From: Abyssalbus ytuae
Lineage (GTDB): Bacteria; Bacteroidota; Bacteroidia; Flavobacteriales; Flavobacteriaceae
DNA: 64,000 nucleotides
Assembly: GCF_022807975.1 (NCBI RefSeq)
Contig: NZ_CP094358.1
Coordinates: forward strand, 1,798,001 to 1,862,000
Direction: 5' to 3'
This document shows positions 17,592 to 28,133 of the stretch, piece after piece. How positions within the stretch are numbered: position 1 is the first letter of the stretch; each line of letters opens with the position of its first letter. The notes below the pieces were generated by a model. It searched no databases and was not told where the DNA came from. It was given only the letters and a program-made list of their open reading frames with translations. A program made the translations under genes and the position numbers.

Positions 17592-20500
17592 TTAGTGTTT
17601 TTGAATAAACAATCTGGTTTTCACCTCATCAAAAGCAACTTCCATACCATTATCTACATGATCTTCAAAATTGAGGTCTGCTGTAAGGGTTTCAGTTTTA
17701 ATATAATCAATATTACTTGCCACTGCTTGTTCTACAAACCCATCTTTTTGAAGCTTCACATCTATTTTGTCTGTTACCTCAAATCCTGAATCTTTTCTTA
17801 AATTCTGAATCCTGTTTACCAGTTCTCTGGCTACTCCCTCTTTTTTAAGGTCGTTTGTAATGGTAACATCCAGGGCTACTGTTATTGCTCCCGAGTTGGC
17901 TACTAACCAACCTTCTATATCCTGTGATGAAATTTCCACTTCATCGGCATTCAATGTAATACTTTTTCCGTTAATTTCAACGGTGATTTGTCCCGTTTTT
18001 TCTATTTCTGCAATTTCTTCCTGGTCAAATTTTTGTATCTCACTGGCAATCAGTTTCATATCTTTTCCGAAACGTGGGCCTAAAATTTTAAAATTAGGCT
18101 TAATTTGTTTTACCAGTACCCCGGAAGCGTCATCCAACAGTTCAATTTCCTTTACATTCACTTCCGATTTTATAAGATCGGCCACAGCTAAAATTTCATT
18201 TTTTTGAGTTTCATCCAGCACAGGAATCATGATTTTTTGTAAGGGTTGCCTAACTTTTATCATTTCTTTTTTGCGCAATGACAACACTAATGATGATATT
18301 ATCTGTGCTTTTTCCATTTTGCTTTCCAGTTCTTTATTTACATATTCCGCATTATAAACCGGAAAATCAGCAAGATGAACACTTTCAAATTGTTCTTTTT
18401 TGGTCGCAGCAATTAAATCTTTATAAAGGCTGTCCATATAAAACGGCGCCACGGGTGATGCCAGTTTAGCTACAGTAACTAAACAAGTGTATAACGTTTG
18501 ATATGCCGAAATCTTATCCTGACCATAGTCGCCTTTCCAAAAACGCCTTCTGCTTAATCGTACAAACCAGTTGCTCAGGTTTTCCTGAACAAAATCCGAA
18601 ATTGCCCGGGCTGCCCTTGTGGGTTCATAATCGGCGTAAGCTTCATCTACTTTTTTAATTAAAGTGTGGAGTTCTGACAAAATCCAACGGTCAATTTCTG
18701 CTCTTTGGTTTAACGGAATATCTGCTTCGGAATAATCAAAATTGTCAATATTGGCATAGAGGCTGAAAAAAGAATAAGTATTGTATAATGTTCCGAAGAA
18801 TTTTCTTCTTACTTCTGCGATTCCTTCTATATCAAATTTTAAATTATCCCACGGATTTGCATTACTAATCATATACCACCGGGTGGCATCGGGCCCATAT
18901 TCATTTAAAGTGGTAAACGGATCGACCGCATTGCCCAGTCTTTTTGACATTTTCTGGCCGTTTTTATCGAGTACCAATCCGTTGGACACCACATTTTTAT
19001 ATGCAACAGAATCAAATACCAGGGTACCTATGGCATGTAAGGTATAGAACCAGCCACGGGTCTGGTCTACCCCTTCGGCTATATAGTCGGCCGGATACAT
19101 ATATCCCTGGTCTATCAACTCTTTATTTTCAAAAGGATAATGCCATTGTGCATACGGCATAGAACCGGAATCAAACCAAACATCTATTAAATCGGCTTCC
19201 CGTTTCATGGGTCTGCCTGAAGGAGAAACCAAAATAATTTCATCCACTACATTTTTGTGAAGGTCTATTTTATCATAGTTTTCTTCACTGATGTCCCCTA
19301 TTACAAAATCAGCAAAAACATCGGTTTTTAAAACCCCTGCTTTTACGGCTTTTGCTATTTCTTCTTTAAGCTCTTTAACTGACCCGATTATTAATTCTTC
19401 TTTTCCGTCATCTGTACGCCAGACAGGAAGCGGTATGCCCCAATATCTTGAACGAGAAAGGTTCCAGTCGTTGGCATTTTGCAACCAGTTGCCAAAGCGT
19501 CCTTCTCCTGTTGCTTTGGGTTTCCAGTTAATGGTTTTATTGAGTTCGTACATTCTGTCCTTTACTTCGGTTACTTTTATAAACCAGGAGTCTAAAGGAT
19601 AGTAAAGTACAGGTTTATCAGTACGCCAGCAATGGGGATAACTGTGAACGTATTTTTCAACTTTAAAGGCTTTATTTTCTTCTTTTAATTTGATGGCAAT
19701 TTCCACATCTACTGACCGCTCCGGTGCTTCACCTTCATCGTAATATTCGTTTTTAACATATTTTCCTCCTATTTCGGGCAAATCGTCACGGAACCTTCCC
19801 TGCAGATCCACCAAAGGAACAAGATTATCATTGGTGTCTTTTACCAGCATAGGTGGCACTTCCGGCACTGCTTCTTTTGCTACTTTGGCGTCATCGGCAC
19901 CAAATGTAGGAGCGGTATGCACAATACCGGTACCGTCTTCTGTAGTAACAAAATCGCCTGCAATCACCCTGAATGCATTTTCAGGGTTTTCATATGGCAA
20001 TGCATAAGGTAAAAGCTGTTCATAACGGATTCCTGTTAAGTCACTGCCTTTACATTCGGTTAAAATTTTATAGGGGATTTTTTTATCTTCCTTTTTATAA
20101 TTTAAAAGCTCTTCTTCATTTTCGGCCTGAATAAATTTTCCCGCAAATTGTTTTGAGACCAGTGATTTTGCCAAAACAACATTTACGGGTTCATAGGTAT
20201 ATTGATTATAGGTTTTTACCAGCACATAATCAATTTTCGCACCTACGGTTAATGCCGTATTTGAAGGTAATGTCCAAGGAGTGGTTGTCCATGCAAGTAT
20301 GTCAACGCTGCCATATCCTTTTAAAAATTCGGGAAGTGTTTCGCTAACAGTTTTAAACTGTGCCACCACTGTGGTATCGGTCACATCCCTGTAACATCCC
20401 GGCTGATTAAGTTCATGGGAGCTTAAACCTGTTCCCGCTTTCGGGGAATATGGCTGGATGGTATAGCCTTTATAAAGCAGTCCTTTATCATAAATCTGCT

Positions 20501-20990
20501 TTAGCAACCACCATACGCTTTCCATGTATTTAGGCTTATAGGTAATGTACGGATCATCCATATCTACCCAATAGCCCATTTTGAGTGTAAGGTCATTCCA
20601 TATACCGGTATACCGCATTACAGCTTTTTTGCATGCTTCGTTGTATTCTTCTACCGATATTTTCTTTCCGATATCTTCTTTGGTGATGCCCAGTTCTTTT
20701 TCTACTCCCAGTTCTACAGGTAATCCATGGGTATCCCAACCTGCTTTACGTTTTACCTGGTATCCCTTTTGGGTTTTATAACGACAAAATATATCTTTTA
20801 TGGCACGTGCCATAACATGGTGAATACCCGGCAATCCGTTTGCCGAAGGGGGGCCTTCAAAAAAAACAAATGGTTCTTTTCCTTCCCGTGAGGTTACACT
20901 TTTTTCAAAAATCTCATTTTCTTCCCAGTAATTTAAGATTTCTTCTGCGACTTTGGGTAAATTCAGCCCTTTGTATTCTTTAAACTTCAT
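17592..20990 (-). CDS. ileS: Isoleucyl-tRNA synthetase
   Basis: 1132 residues, the long form common in Bacteroidota. Class I signature motifs are seen: the HIGH-type GLPGIHHVMAR near residue 53 and KMSKRLGNAVD near 680. Editing-domain sequences (WTTTPWTLPSNTAL, GTGIVHTAPTFGADD) are present, as are the tRNA-binding/anticodon region and a C-terminal extension. The enzyme charges tRNA-Ile in the cytoplasm and hydrolyses misacylated Val-tRNA. The start MKFKEYKGLNLPKVAEEIL fits the family. It is followed by the dksA-like gene in one operon. Confidence 0.97.
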   Translation of the reverse strand: MKFKEYKGLNLPKVAEEILNYWEENEIFEKSVTSREGKEPFVFFEGPPSANGLPGIHHVMARAIKDIFCRYKTQKGYQVKRKAGWDTHGLPVELGVEKELGITKEDIGKKISVEEYNEACKKAVMRYTGIWNDLTLKMGYWVDMDDPYITYKPKYMESVWWLLKQIYDKGLLYKGYTIQPYSPKAGTGLSSHELNQPGCYRDVTDTTVVAQFKTVSETLPEFLKGYGSVDILAWTTTPWTLPSNTALTVGAKIDYVLVKTYNQYTYEPVNVVLAKSLVSKQFAGKFIQAENEEELLNYKKEDKKIPYKILTECKGSDLTGIRYEQLLPYALPYENPENAFRVIAGDFVTTEDGTGIVHTAPTFGADDAKVAKEAVPEVPPMLVKDTNDNLVPLVDLQGRFRDDLPEIGGKYVKNEYYDEGEAPERSVDVEIAIKLKEENKAFKVEKYVHSYPHCWRTDKPVLYYPLDSWFIKVTEVKDRMYELNKTINWKPKATGEGRFGNWLQNANDWNLSRSRYWGIPLPVWRTDDGKEELIIGSVKELKEEIAKAVKAGVLKTDVFADFVIGDISEENYDKIDLHKNVVDEIILVSPSGRPMKREADLIDVWFDSGSMPYAQWHYPFENKELIDQGYMYPADYIAEGVDQTRGWFYTLHAIGTLVFDSVAYKNVVSNGLVLDKNGQKMSKRLGNAVDPFTTLNEYGPDATRWYMISNANPWDNLKFDIEGIAEVRRKFFGTLYNTYSFFSLYANIDNFDYSEADIPLNQRAEIDRWILSELHTLIKKVDEAYADYEPTRAARAISDFVQENLSNWFVRLSRRRFWKGDYGQDKISAYQTLYTCLVTVAKLASPVAPFYMDSLYKDLIAATKKEQFESVHLADFPVYNAEYVNKELESKMEKAQIISSLVLSLRKKEMIKVRQPLQKIMIPVLDETQKNEILAVADLIKSEVNVKEIELLDDASGVLVKQIKPNFKILGPRFGKDMKLIASEIQKFDQEEIAEIEKTGQITVEINGKSITLNADEVEISSQDIEGWLVANSGAITVALDVTITNDLKKEGVARELVNRIQNLRKDSGFEVTDKIDVKLQKDGFVEQAVASNIDYIKTETLTADLNFEDHVDNGMEVAFDEVKTRLFIQKH

Positions 20991-21177
20991 CTAAAATGCC
21001 GTTTCTGATTTTATTTTATAAGAGTTAGTATGATATTGCCTGAAAAACAAATGTCAAATAACTCATTAACATCTCAACTATTAACTTTTTAACAGTTTGC
21101 GAAAATACTAAATTTCAATAAATTGAAGGGTTAATAAATGGTAAAAAGCACTCCTTTTACAGTATTTTCACCCTTTT

Positions 21178-23589
21178 TTAAAAATTGTAAATTAAACTGG
21201 TGATAATATTAGTTCCGGGAGCTACTATACCTGATGAATATGGCCGGTATCTTTGGTTGGTAATATTTTCAATAGCTGCTGTTAATTCTAATTTATGAGA
21301 AAAAGTGTATTTGCTTCTTAAATTCAAGGTGTACCATGCTGGAGAATATGGGTTGCCATTTTCATCTGTTGCATATATGTAATCTTTTTCCCTTTCGGAG
21401 GGTGCCAACTGATAAAAAGATAATTCGCCATTGTAATCTGCAAAAAAATCAAAAGTAACCTTACTGTTATCCCAAATTAAATGGGTACTTCCAAACATGG
21501 GAGAAGCATGGCGAACAGGGGTTTCTTCTCCACTATCTAATTCTTCTTTACCGTTAACATAGGATAATGATGATTTTAAACTTAAATTGCGGCTAATGTT
21601 TACTTTGGCATTCCCTTCAAACCCATGTACTCTAGCCTGAGCGGCATTTTGTATGGATTGAACTTCACTTAACTCTCCGTTATACATTATTTCATTCATC
21701 CCATTGAAGCTAAAAGGCCTTCTTACCAGTGAATTTGTTAGGTGGGTATAGTAGGTGGCAAAATCCAGTATCACTTTGTCATTAAAGTTAAATTTTACCC
21801 CTGCCTCACCGTTATAGGCATATTCGGGTTTTAAAGAAGGATTAGGCACTACGACTTTTCCGGGTTCAGAATCAAATATTTTACCTATGTCATCAATGTT
21901 CGGGGCCCGGAATGCGGTAGATAAATTAAAACGCCATTGTAAAACATTATTGGGTTGCCAGTTTACTCCGGTTGAACCTGTTAAGGCTCCTGTTCTTACT
22001 CTTGCTTTATTAAAAGGAAAATGATAAAATTCATTGTTTTCCTTAAAGTCTGCATCTATAAAAAAATGATTGTACCTGACGCCTGATGTAAAGGTAAGTT
22101 TATTGGAAGGTTTATTTTCTACGTTAATGTATGCTGCCAGTGACTGCCAACTCGAACCATCAGGATAACGTGATGCTGTTTTTTCTTCTAAATGAGTTTG
22201 AATATTTATTTGCTTTCCTTTGGAATTTACATGATTATAAACATATTCAATGCCATAAAAAACTTTAAACCTCCTGCTAATATTCTTTTCCAGATCGATA
22301 TTTGAAGAAAATGCTCTTACTTTTTCTTTTGTGGTAAATAAGTAATCATCGTTAAAATTTCTGTCATTCCTGCTTTCTTCAAAAAACTGATATGCATTGG
22401 TGAACTTTACTTTATCAAAAAAAATGTTTTTACTTTGATTGGCCACCTGCAAATTTCCCATAAACCATTTTTGGGGGCCGTAATACCACTCGGCCGATCT
22501 TAAATTATCGCCCCTGTACCTCACCAACCTGTCATACCTGGAGTAGTTAGATGTGGTGGAATAATATAATCCGGCAGTATAATTCCATGCTTCACCGGGT
22601 TTATATTTTATTTTTTGAAGGAAGTTAATTTGATTATAACCTGTAGGTTTCTGAACCCTGGGATCATTGTTCTTAACTATAATATCCTCTCCGTTTCCGG
22701 TTTTTACAAATTCTCTTCTTAAATATTCATCGGGGCCGTATTTTCCCATTTTTAAATCTCCGAAACCGGAATATGTAATGTTTGTTAATGAAGCCCATTT
22801 TTGTCGGGCAACCCTAAACTGAAGGTTTGCTGTTTTTTCATTATTAGCTGTAGAATATCTTACTATAGACCGGCCATTGAATTCAAGTAGATTATCTGCT
22901 GAAAAGGCCGGGGATTCAGTATAAAAATTCATAACTCCACCTATGGCATCACTTCCATAAATTAAAGCTCCCGGGCCAAACAAAATTTCAGTTTTATCTA
23001 CTGCCAGCGGATCGATGGATATTACATTCTGAATATTTCCCCCTCTGAAAATGGCGTTATTCATCCGTATTCCGTCTACCGATATTAATAACCTGTTTGT
23101 TGAAAATCCCCTGATCATAGGGCTTCCACCTCCCAGCTGACTTTTTTGTACAAATATTTGTCCTGTTTGCTGTAACATATCGGCAGAAGTCTGAGGATTG
23201 GCTAAAATAACATCTTCTTTCACAATACTGCTTACTTTTTGGTATACTTCTTTTGGCTTTTGTTTCCATTTGGTGGCAGAGAGTACTATTTCTTCCAATT
23301 CTTCCGATGTTGGCTCTAACACAACAATGAGATTATTTCTTAAAATTTGGCTTTTTATAAGTCTTTTAGTGATAAACGTAAGATGGCGGAAAACAATTAT
23401 TTCATGGTTTTTAAAAGATGATATATCAATTTTTCCATGTTCATCTGAAATCTCATATACACTTTTATCACTATTATAAGCTGTTACATTTTTAACAGGG
23501 GTTCCGGTTTCCTTGTCCTGTACTGTAATGGTCTGGGCTTTTAGCAAACACGAAAAAAATATAAAAAAGAAAAAAAAGTATAGTTTCAT
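21178..23589 (-). CDS. TonB-dependent outer-membrane receptor
   Basis: 803 residues. A very phenylalanine-rich signal peptide ends at KAQ. Next comes a carboxypeptidase-regulatory-like N-terminal domain (TVQDKETGTPVKNVTAYNSD), then the plug (NPQTSADMLQQTGQIFVQ, GGGSPMIRGFSTNRLLISVD, FGPGALIYGSDAIGGVMNFY) and a 22-strand barrel ending in the terminal aromatic residue (SLIYNF). The plug resembles the hemoglobin/heme and siderophore receptor group, but the substrate cannot be set from sequence. It lies 2 bp after recO on the same strand, so it is probably co-transcribed. Confidence 0.88.
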   Translation of the reverse strand: MKLYFFFFFIFFSCLLKAQTITVQDKETGTPVKNVTAYNSDKSVYEISDEHGKIDISSFKNHEIIVFRHLTFITKRLIKSQILRNNLIVVLEPTSEELEEIVLSATKWKQKPKEVYQKVSSIVKEDVILANPQTSADMLQQTGQIFVQKSQLGGGSPMIRGFSTNRLLISVDGIRMNNAIFRGGNIQNVISIDPLAVDKTEILFGPGALIYGSDAIGGVMNFYTESPAFSADNLLEFNGRSIVRYSTANNEKTANLQFRVARQKWASLTNITYSGFGDLKMGKYGPDEYLRREFVKTGNGEDIIVKNNDPRVQKPTGYNQINFLQKIKYKPGEAWNYTAGLYYSTTSNYSRYDRLVRYRGDNLRSAEWYYGPQKWFMGNLQVANQSKNIFFDKVKFTNAYQFFEESRNDRNFNDDYLFTTKEKVRAFSSNIDLEKNISRRFKVFYGIEYVYNHVNSKGKQINIQTHLEEKTASRYPDGSSWQSLAAYINVENKPSNKLTFTSGVRYNHFFIDADFKENNEFYHFPFNKARVRTGALTGSTGVNWQPNNVLQWRFNLSTAFRAPNIDDIGKIFDSEPGKVVVPNPSLKPEYAYNGEAGVKFNFNDKVILDFATYYTHLTNSLVRRPFSFNGMNEIMYNGELSEVQSIQNAAQARVHGFEGNAKVNISRNLSLKSSLSYVNGKEELDSGEETPVRHASPMFGSTHLIWDNSKVTFDFFADYNGELSFYQLAPSEREKDYIYATDENGNPYSPAWYTLNLRSKYTFSHKLELTAAIENITNQRYRPYSSGIVAPGTNIITSLIYNF

Positions 23590-23591
23590 AG

Positions 23592-24311
23592 TTAGTGAAA
23601 AACCTGGCTTAATACCTGAAGGGACTTAGGTTTTCTAAATCCGTGTAAATGTAATTCAAAATATAATATTACTGTGTTTAACAGTTCTAACCTTTGAATA
23701 TTATTCATTTTTACGTTATGTATATCATCAAAAATTATACCTAAAAAGCTTCTGAAATTTTTAAGATTATTACCTTCTATATATGGGGTGAGGGGTTTAG
23801 TGTGTGAAAATATTCCTTCCTGTAAATCAAAAAAAGGTAAATGAGTGCTTTCTTCATCCGGACTGAATCCTAAATATTTGGTTAATCCCAGCAAAAAAGA
23901 TATATGAAAATTAGCTACTGTTTCATTATTGTCCAGCCAGGTTAAAGAATATTCAAGGTAATTGAATAGAGGTATGTTTTGCTCTTCTTCATAAATTGAA
24001 AATGAAAGCATCTCTGACAAAAAAATACATAGTGCATTTTTAGACAAGTTACTGTGAAGGGTATTATAATGACAGGCAGGTTTAACTTCATGAATACTCT
24101 CCAGGGTGCCCTTATTTTTATGGCGGGCAACTATTTCCAATTGCATTAAAGGTTGAAAATAGGCAGTTTTCAACCTGCCTCTTTTGGAGGTTAATATTCC
24201 TTTCAGCAAATAGGATTTAATCCCATCAGACTGTGTAAAGCATTTTACAATAAGGCTGGTGTCATTATACTTTAACGATGACAAAACCACAGCCCTGGTA
24301 TTAACAATCAT
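23592..24311 (-). CDS. recO: DNA repair protein RecO
   Basis: 239 residues. An N-terminal OB fold is seen in MIVNTRAVVLSSLKYNDTSLIVKCF..., with LKGILTSKRGRLKTAYFQPL typical of RecO. It is followed by the helical C-terminal region (LSEMLSFSIYEEEQN, NFHISFLLGLTKYLGFSPD). RecO loads RecA onto SSB-coated single-stranded DNA with RecR. The zinc-binding cysteines of some RecO proteins are absent, which is common in this phylum. It lies upstream of the TonB receptor gene with 2 bp between. Confidence 0.92.
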   Translation of the reverse strand: MIVNTRAVVLSSLKYNDTSLIVKCFTQSDGIKSYLLKGILTSKRGRLKTAYFQPLMQLEIVARHKNKGTLESIHEVKPACHYNTLHSNLSKNALCIFLSEMLSFSIYEEEQNIPLFNYLEYSLTWLDNNETVANFHISFLLGLTKYLGFSPDEESTHLPFFDLQEGIFSHTKPLTPYIEGNNLKNFRSFLGIIFDDIHNVKMNNIQRLELLNTVILYFELHLHGFRKPKSLQVLSQVFH

Positions 24312-24356
24312 GTTTTTTTATTAAGCAGCATACAAGTTACTTTAAAATAAAAACCC

Positions 24357-24382
24357 CTCAAAAAAGTTTTCTTCTTTGAGGA
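24357..24382 (-). terminator. Intrinsic terminator after gdhA
   Basis: The minus strand reads CCTCAAAGAA ... TTTTTTGAGG followed by GGTTTTTATTTT, 25 bp after the gdhA stop. Confidence 0.85.
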
Positions 24383-24406
24383 GCCATGATTAACTGTTAA
24401 ATATAA

Positions 24407-25759
<1,353 letters not shown>

Positions 25760-25795
25760 TTAAAATATTTTTAAAAACATCTTTAAATTTTACCC

Positions 25796-25803
25796 CAAAT
25801 ATA
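25796..25803 (-). promoter_or_regulatory. Possible gdhA promoter (-7 element)
   Basis: TATATTTG on the minus strand, 48 bp upstream of the start, is a perfect match to the Bacteroidota -7 consensus TAnnTTTG. No good TTG is found at the expected -33 distance, so the call is weak. Confidence 0.4.
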
Positions 25804-25927
25804 CATTATCCGTAAAAATAACTGCTATTTTTTTTAAATTTGATAACACTATTTTAATAAGTGGGATTCATACGGAATAATTGTTTAATATTTCTGCTTA
25901 ACTTTACGTATTGCAAATATTATCTCC

Positions 25928-26659
25928 TTGAAAAATATATATATTTTATTAATAGTAACAGGCTTTTTAGGATGTGAAAAAGATGTTTCTTTAACCTTTT
26001 CCTCTAAAAAAATAAATTCGGAAACCTGTAATAATTGTCCGGCAATTGATATTGATGTGCCCCAAGCTATCCCTGAGAATAAAGTATCAACTAAAATAAA
26101 CGATCATATTACCGGATTTGCGATTAACATTTTAAATTATTCGGAAGACCATGCTGTTAAAAATATTGAAGAAGGAATTAAGGTTTTTAACAGTGATTTT
26201 AAAAGCCTTAATAATAATTTTAGTGACTCTATGATTGCGTGGGAGGCTTCCATACAAGGAAAAGTTTCTTTTATAAATGATGAGATTGCAAGTTTAAAGT
26301 TTGAACATTATTTATTTACCGGAGGGGCGCATGGCTATGGAGGAAATTCTTTTCTGAACTTCAATGTTAACAACGGTGATAAAATAAAAAATGAAGAGTT
26401 ATTTAAAGACTATAAAAAGTTCAGGGATTTTGCCGAAAAGAAATTCAGGGTACAGGAAAATATCCCCGAAGGGGAAAGCATTAACAGCACGGGGTTTTTG
26501 TTTGAAGATGATATTTTTATTTTACCTGCCAACATCGGCTTTACCAATGAGGGTATAGAGCTCATTTACAATCCGTATGAAATAAATGTATATTCCGAAG
26601 GCAATGTAATTTTAAAGATTCCCTTTGAAGAAGTAAATGAGTTCCTGGCAATTAAATAA
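25928..26659 (+). CDS. DUF3298/RsiV-like lipoprotein
   Basis: 243 residues beginning at a TTG codon (MKNIYILLIVTGFLGC, lipobox FLGC). No ATG exists near a credible signal peptide, so TTG is the likely start. The middle has the DUF4163/PdaC pattern of alternating strands (SIQGKVSFINDEIASLKFEH), followed by the DUF3298 core YLFTGGAHGYGGNSFLNFNV. The domain pair is found in RsiV anti-sigma factors and in PdaC deacetylases as a lysozyme- or glycan-binding part. Here it stands alone, so only envelope location and possible glycan binding can be inferred. Confidence 0.8.
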   Translation: MKNIYILLIVTGFLGCEKDVSLTFSSKKINSETCNNCPAIDIDVPQAIPENKVSTKINDHITGFAINILNYSEDHAVKNIEEGIKVFNSDFKSLNNNFSDSMIAWEASIQGKVSFINDEIASLKFEHYLFTGGAHGYGGNSFLNFNVNNGDKIKNEELFKDYKKFRDFAEKKFRVQENIPEGESINSTGFLFEDDIFILPANIGFTNEGIELIYNPYEINVYSEGNVILKIPFEEVNEFLAIK

Positions 26660-26930
26660 GTTTTCATAAAACTTTGTCTATCATAAATTGATTAATAATC
26701 AATTCGGAACTTGTGAATGGGTTAGATATAACTGTCTCTCCAAACCTCTGCTTCAAACTATTTGTTGCTGATCAAAAGCAAATCATAAAAGTTAGATTTA
26801 GAATACAAAATTATGGAGAGGAAGCGTGCCCAGTAACGGATGTTGATGATTTGGAATTTCACTTTTCTCTCTTGTTTCATAATCTTACTTCCCGAAATTT
26901 ACGGGTATATCCTTATAAAAACATATAAAT

Positions 26931-27058
26931 AAAAAAGGGGCTGCTTTTTATGACAGCCCCTCAATTTCTACCATGAACTTAAAGACACCTCTATGTTCAG
27001 GGCTAAACTACGGCATTCTTACTTCTCCGCCTTAAAAACACAGGGTACAAAAAGTTAC
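26931..27058 (-). ncRNA. Candidate small RNA unit 1
   Basis: Minus strand: the box GTAACTTTTTGTACCC (27058-27043), 40 bp later a hairpin-forming segment (27001-26971: ctgaacatagaggtgtcttt then aagttcatgg), then an intrinsic terminator GGGGCTG/CAGCCCC (26960-26937) with six T. No open reading frame is present. It is similar along its length to unit 2. Confidence 0.55.
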
Positions 27059-27206
27059 TTTTTCAAATTTCGCGGTTAACTATTGGTTATCCTTTGTGCT
27101 TTTAGCGAAGAACAGGAAGAGCATATTAGCAGTGTTCAGTGACTTTTTGGTTCATTTAAGCAATTATAAAATATGCTTCGGAAAGTTTAAAGGAATTAAT
27201 CCAAAC

Positions 27207-27348
27207 AAAAAAAAGGGGCTGCCATTAAAAGCAGCCCCTCAACTTGCCCCAAGTTAAAAACTATGAACTTAAAGATACCTCTATGTTCATAGCTAAACTA
27301 AAGCATTTATGTTTAATCACCTTGTAATTAGGGGGTACAAAAAGTTAC
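27207..27348 (-). ncRNA. Candidate small RNA unit 2
   Basis: Minus strand: box at 27348-27333, the phrase GGTGATTAAACATAAA that also follows the box after the LRR genes, the hairpin CTATGAAC ... GTTCATAG (27292-27261), and a terminator GGGGCTGC/GCAGCCCC (27238-27215) with eight T. Compared with unit 1 the hairpin arms differ at paired positions, including a C-G to T-A swap, which supports a folded RNA. Confidence 0.55.
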
Positions 27349-27665
27349 GGATTTTAATTTTCCGGATTTTGCTTTTAAAAAAGCCTCTTAAAAACAGACT
27401 GTGAGACATATCTATACAACATCGTATACCCAAGTAGGGGGGACTGTTAAGATACCTGTATTCAAATTGTTCCGGGTAATTTATTGATAGTTGATAACGA
27501 AAAAAACTATGAGAAAGGCAAATGTCAAATTCCGGTTGTCGGATGACAAACCAGGTTTTTGATCTTTATATTTTTAGAATTTGTAATTCACTTTTTTCCC
27601 TTCCTTCATGTCTCTGCCTCCTCGTATTTTTAAAAGGGTGCAGGATGTCTTCTCATAAAACTCAT

Positions 27666-28130
27666 CTAAATGAGCTTTCGTAGCGCAAGTATGGTTCCTA
27701 AATGAATTCCTTCATGAACATTGTTAAAAGCCACGGCCTCTTCTATATTATTTAAAGTCACATTCACGCTTGTGGTATATGAAGTGTAAGAGGTAAAAAT
27801 ATGGTTGTGGTAATCCTTTTTCAGCCTTTCTACATTTAATATAAATTGTTCTTTGTAGTATTTAAACTCTTCCCCGGTCATTTTTCTTTGAGGGTCAGGG
27901 GCCGTACCTTTTCTATACCTGTTAATTTTTTCCTCATCAATGTAACCATCTACTCCCGATAATTTATAACAAATTAACTGTTGTGTAACTACAAGGTGAG
28001 CAAAATTCCATGCAACATTATTATTAAACCCTGGCGGAATAATATTTATCTGATCAATAGAAAGCGGTTCAACCATCTTTAAGATAAGTGCTCTTGTTTT
28101 TTCAAGAATGTCCAGTTCTTTTTCTATCAT
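27666..28130 (-). CDS. DinB-family four-helix protein
   Basis: 154 residues with the DinB-like/DUF664 pattern: helix 1 EKTRALILKMVEPLSIDQIN, then WNFAHLVVTQQLICYKLSG, and the final metal-site segment NNVHEGIHLGTILALRKLI. The three spaced histidines (NFAH, and two in VHEGIH) are those that hold a divalent metal in the family. Many members are thiol transferases using bacillithiol or mycothiol, but the substrate here is unknown. It lies 3 bp downstream of the secreted protein gene on the same strand. Confidence 0.85.
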   Translation of the reverse strand: MIEKELDILEKTRALILKMVEPLSIDQINIIPPGFNNNVAWNFAHLVVTQQLICYKLSGVDGYIDEEKINRYRKGTAPDPQRKMTGEEFKYYKEQFILNVERLKKDYHNHIFTSYTSYTTSVNVTLNNIEEAVAFNNVHEGIHLGTILALRKLI

Positions 28131-28133
28131 TTT

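Larger units (their letters stand above)
26660..27665 (-). other. 1-kb gene-free region with two candidate small RNA units
   Basis: The 71-codon frame starting GTG at 26713 has no family resemblance and no ribosome-binding context. The remarkable part is 26931-27348, which holds two related box-hairpin-terminator units on the minus strand. The rest (27360-27660) shows nothing I can identify. Confidence 0.75.

Noticed and set aside
26713-26928. 71-codon frame with GTG start
   Set aside because: No family resemblance, no start context and no neighbour link. The region is otherwise non-coding.
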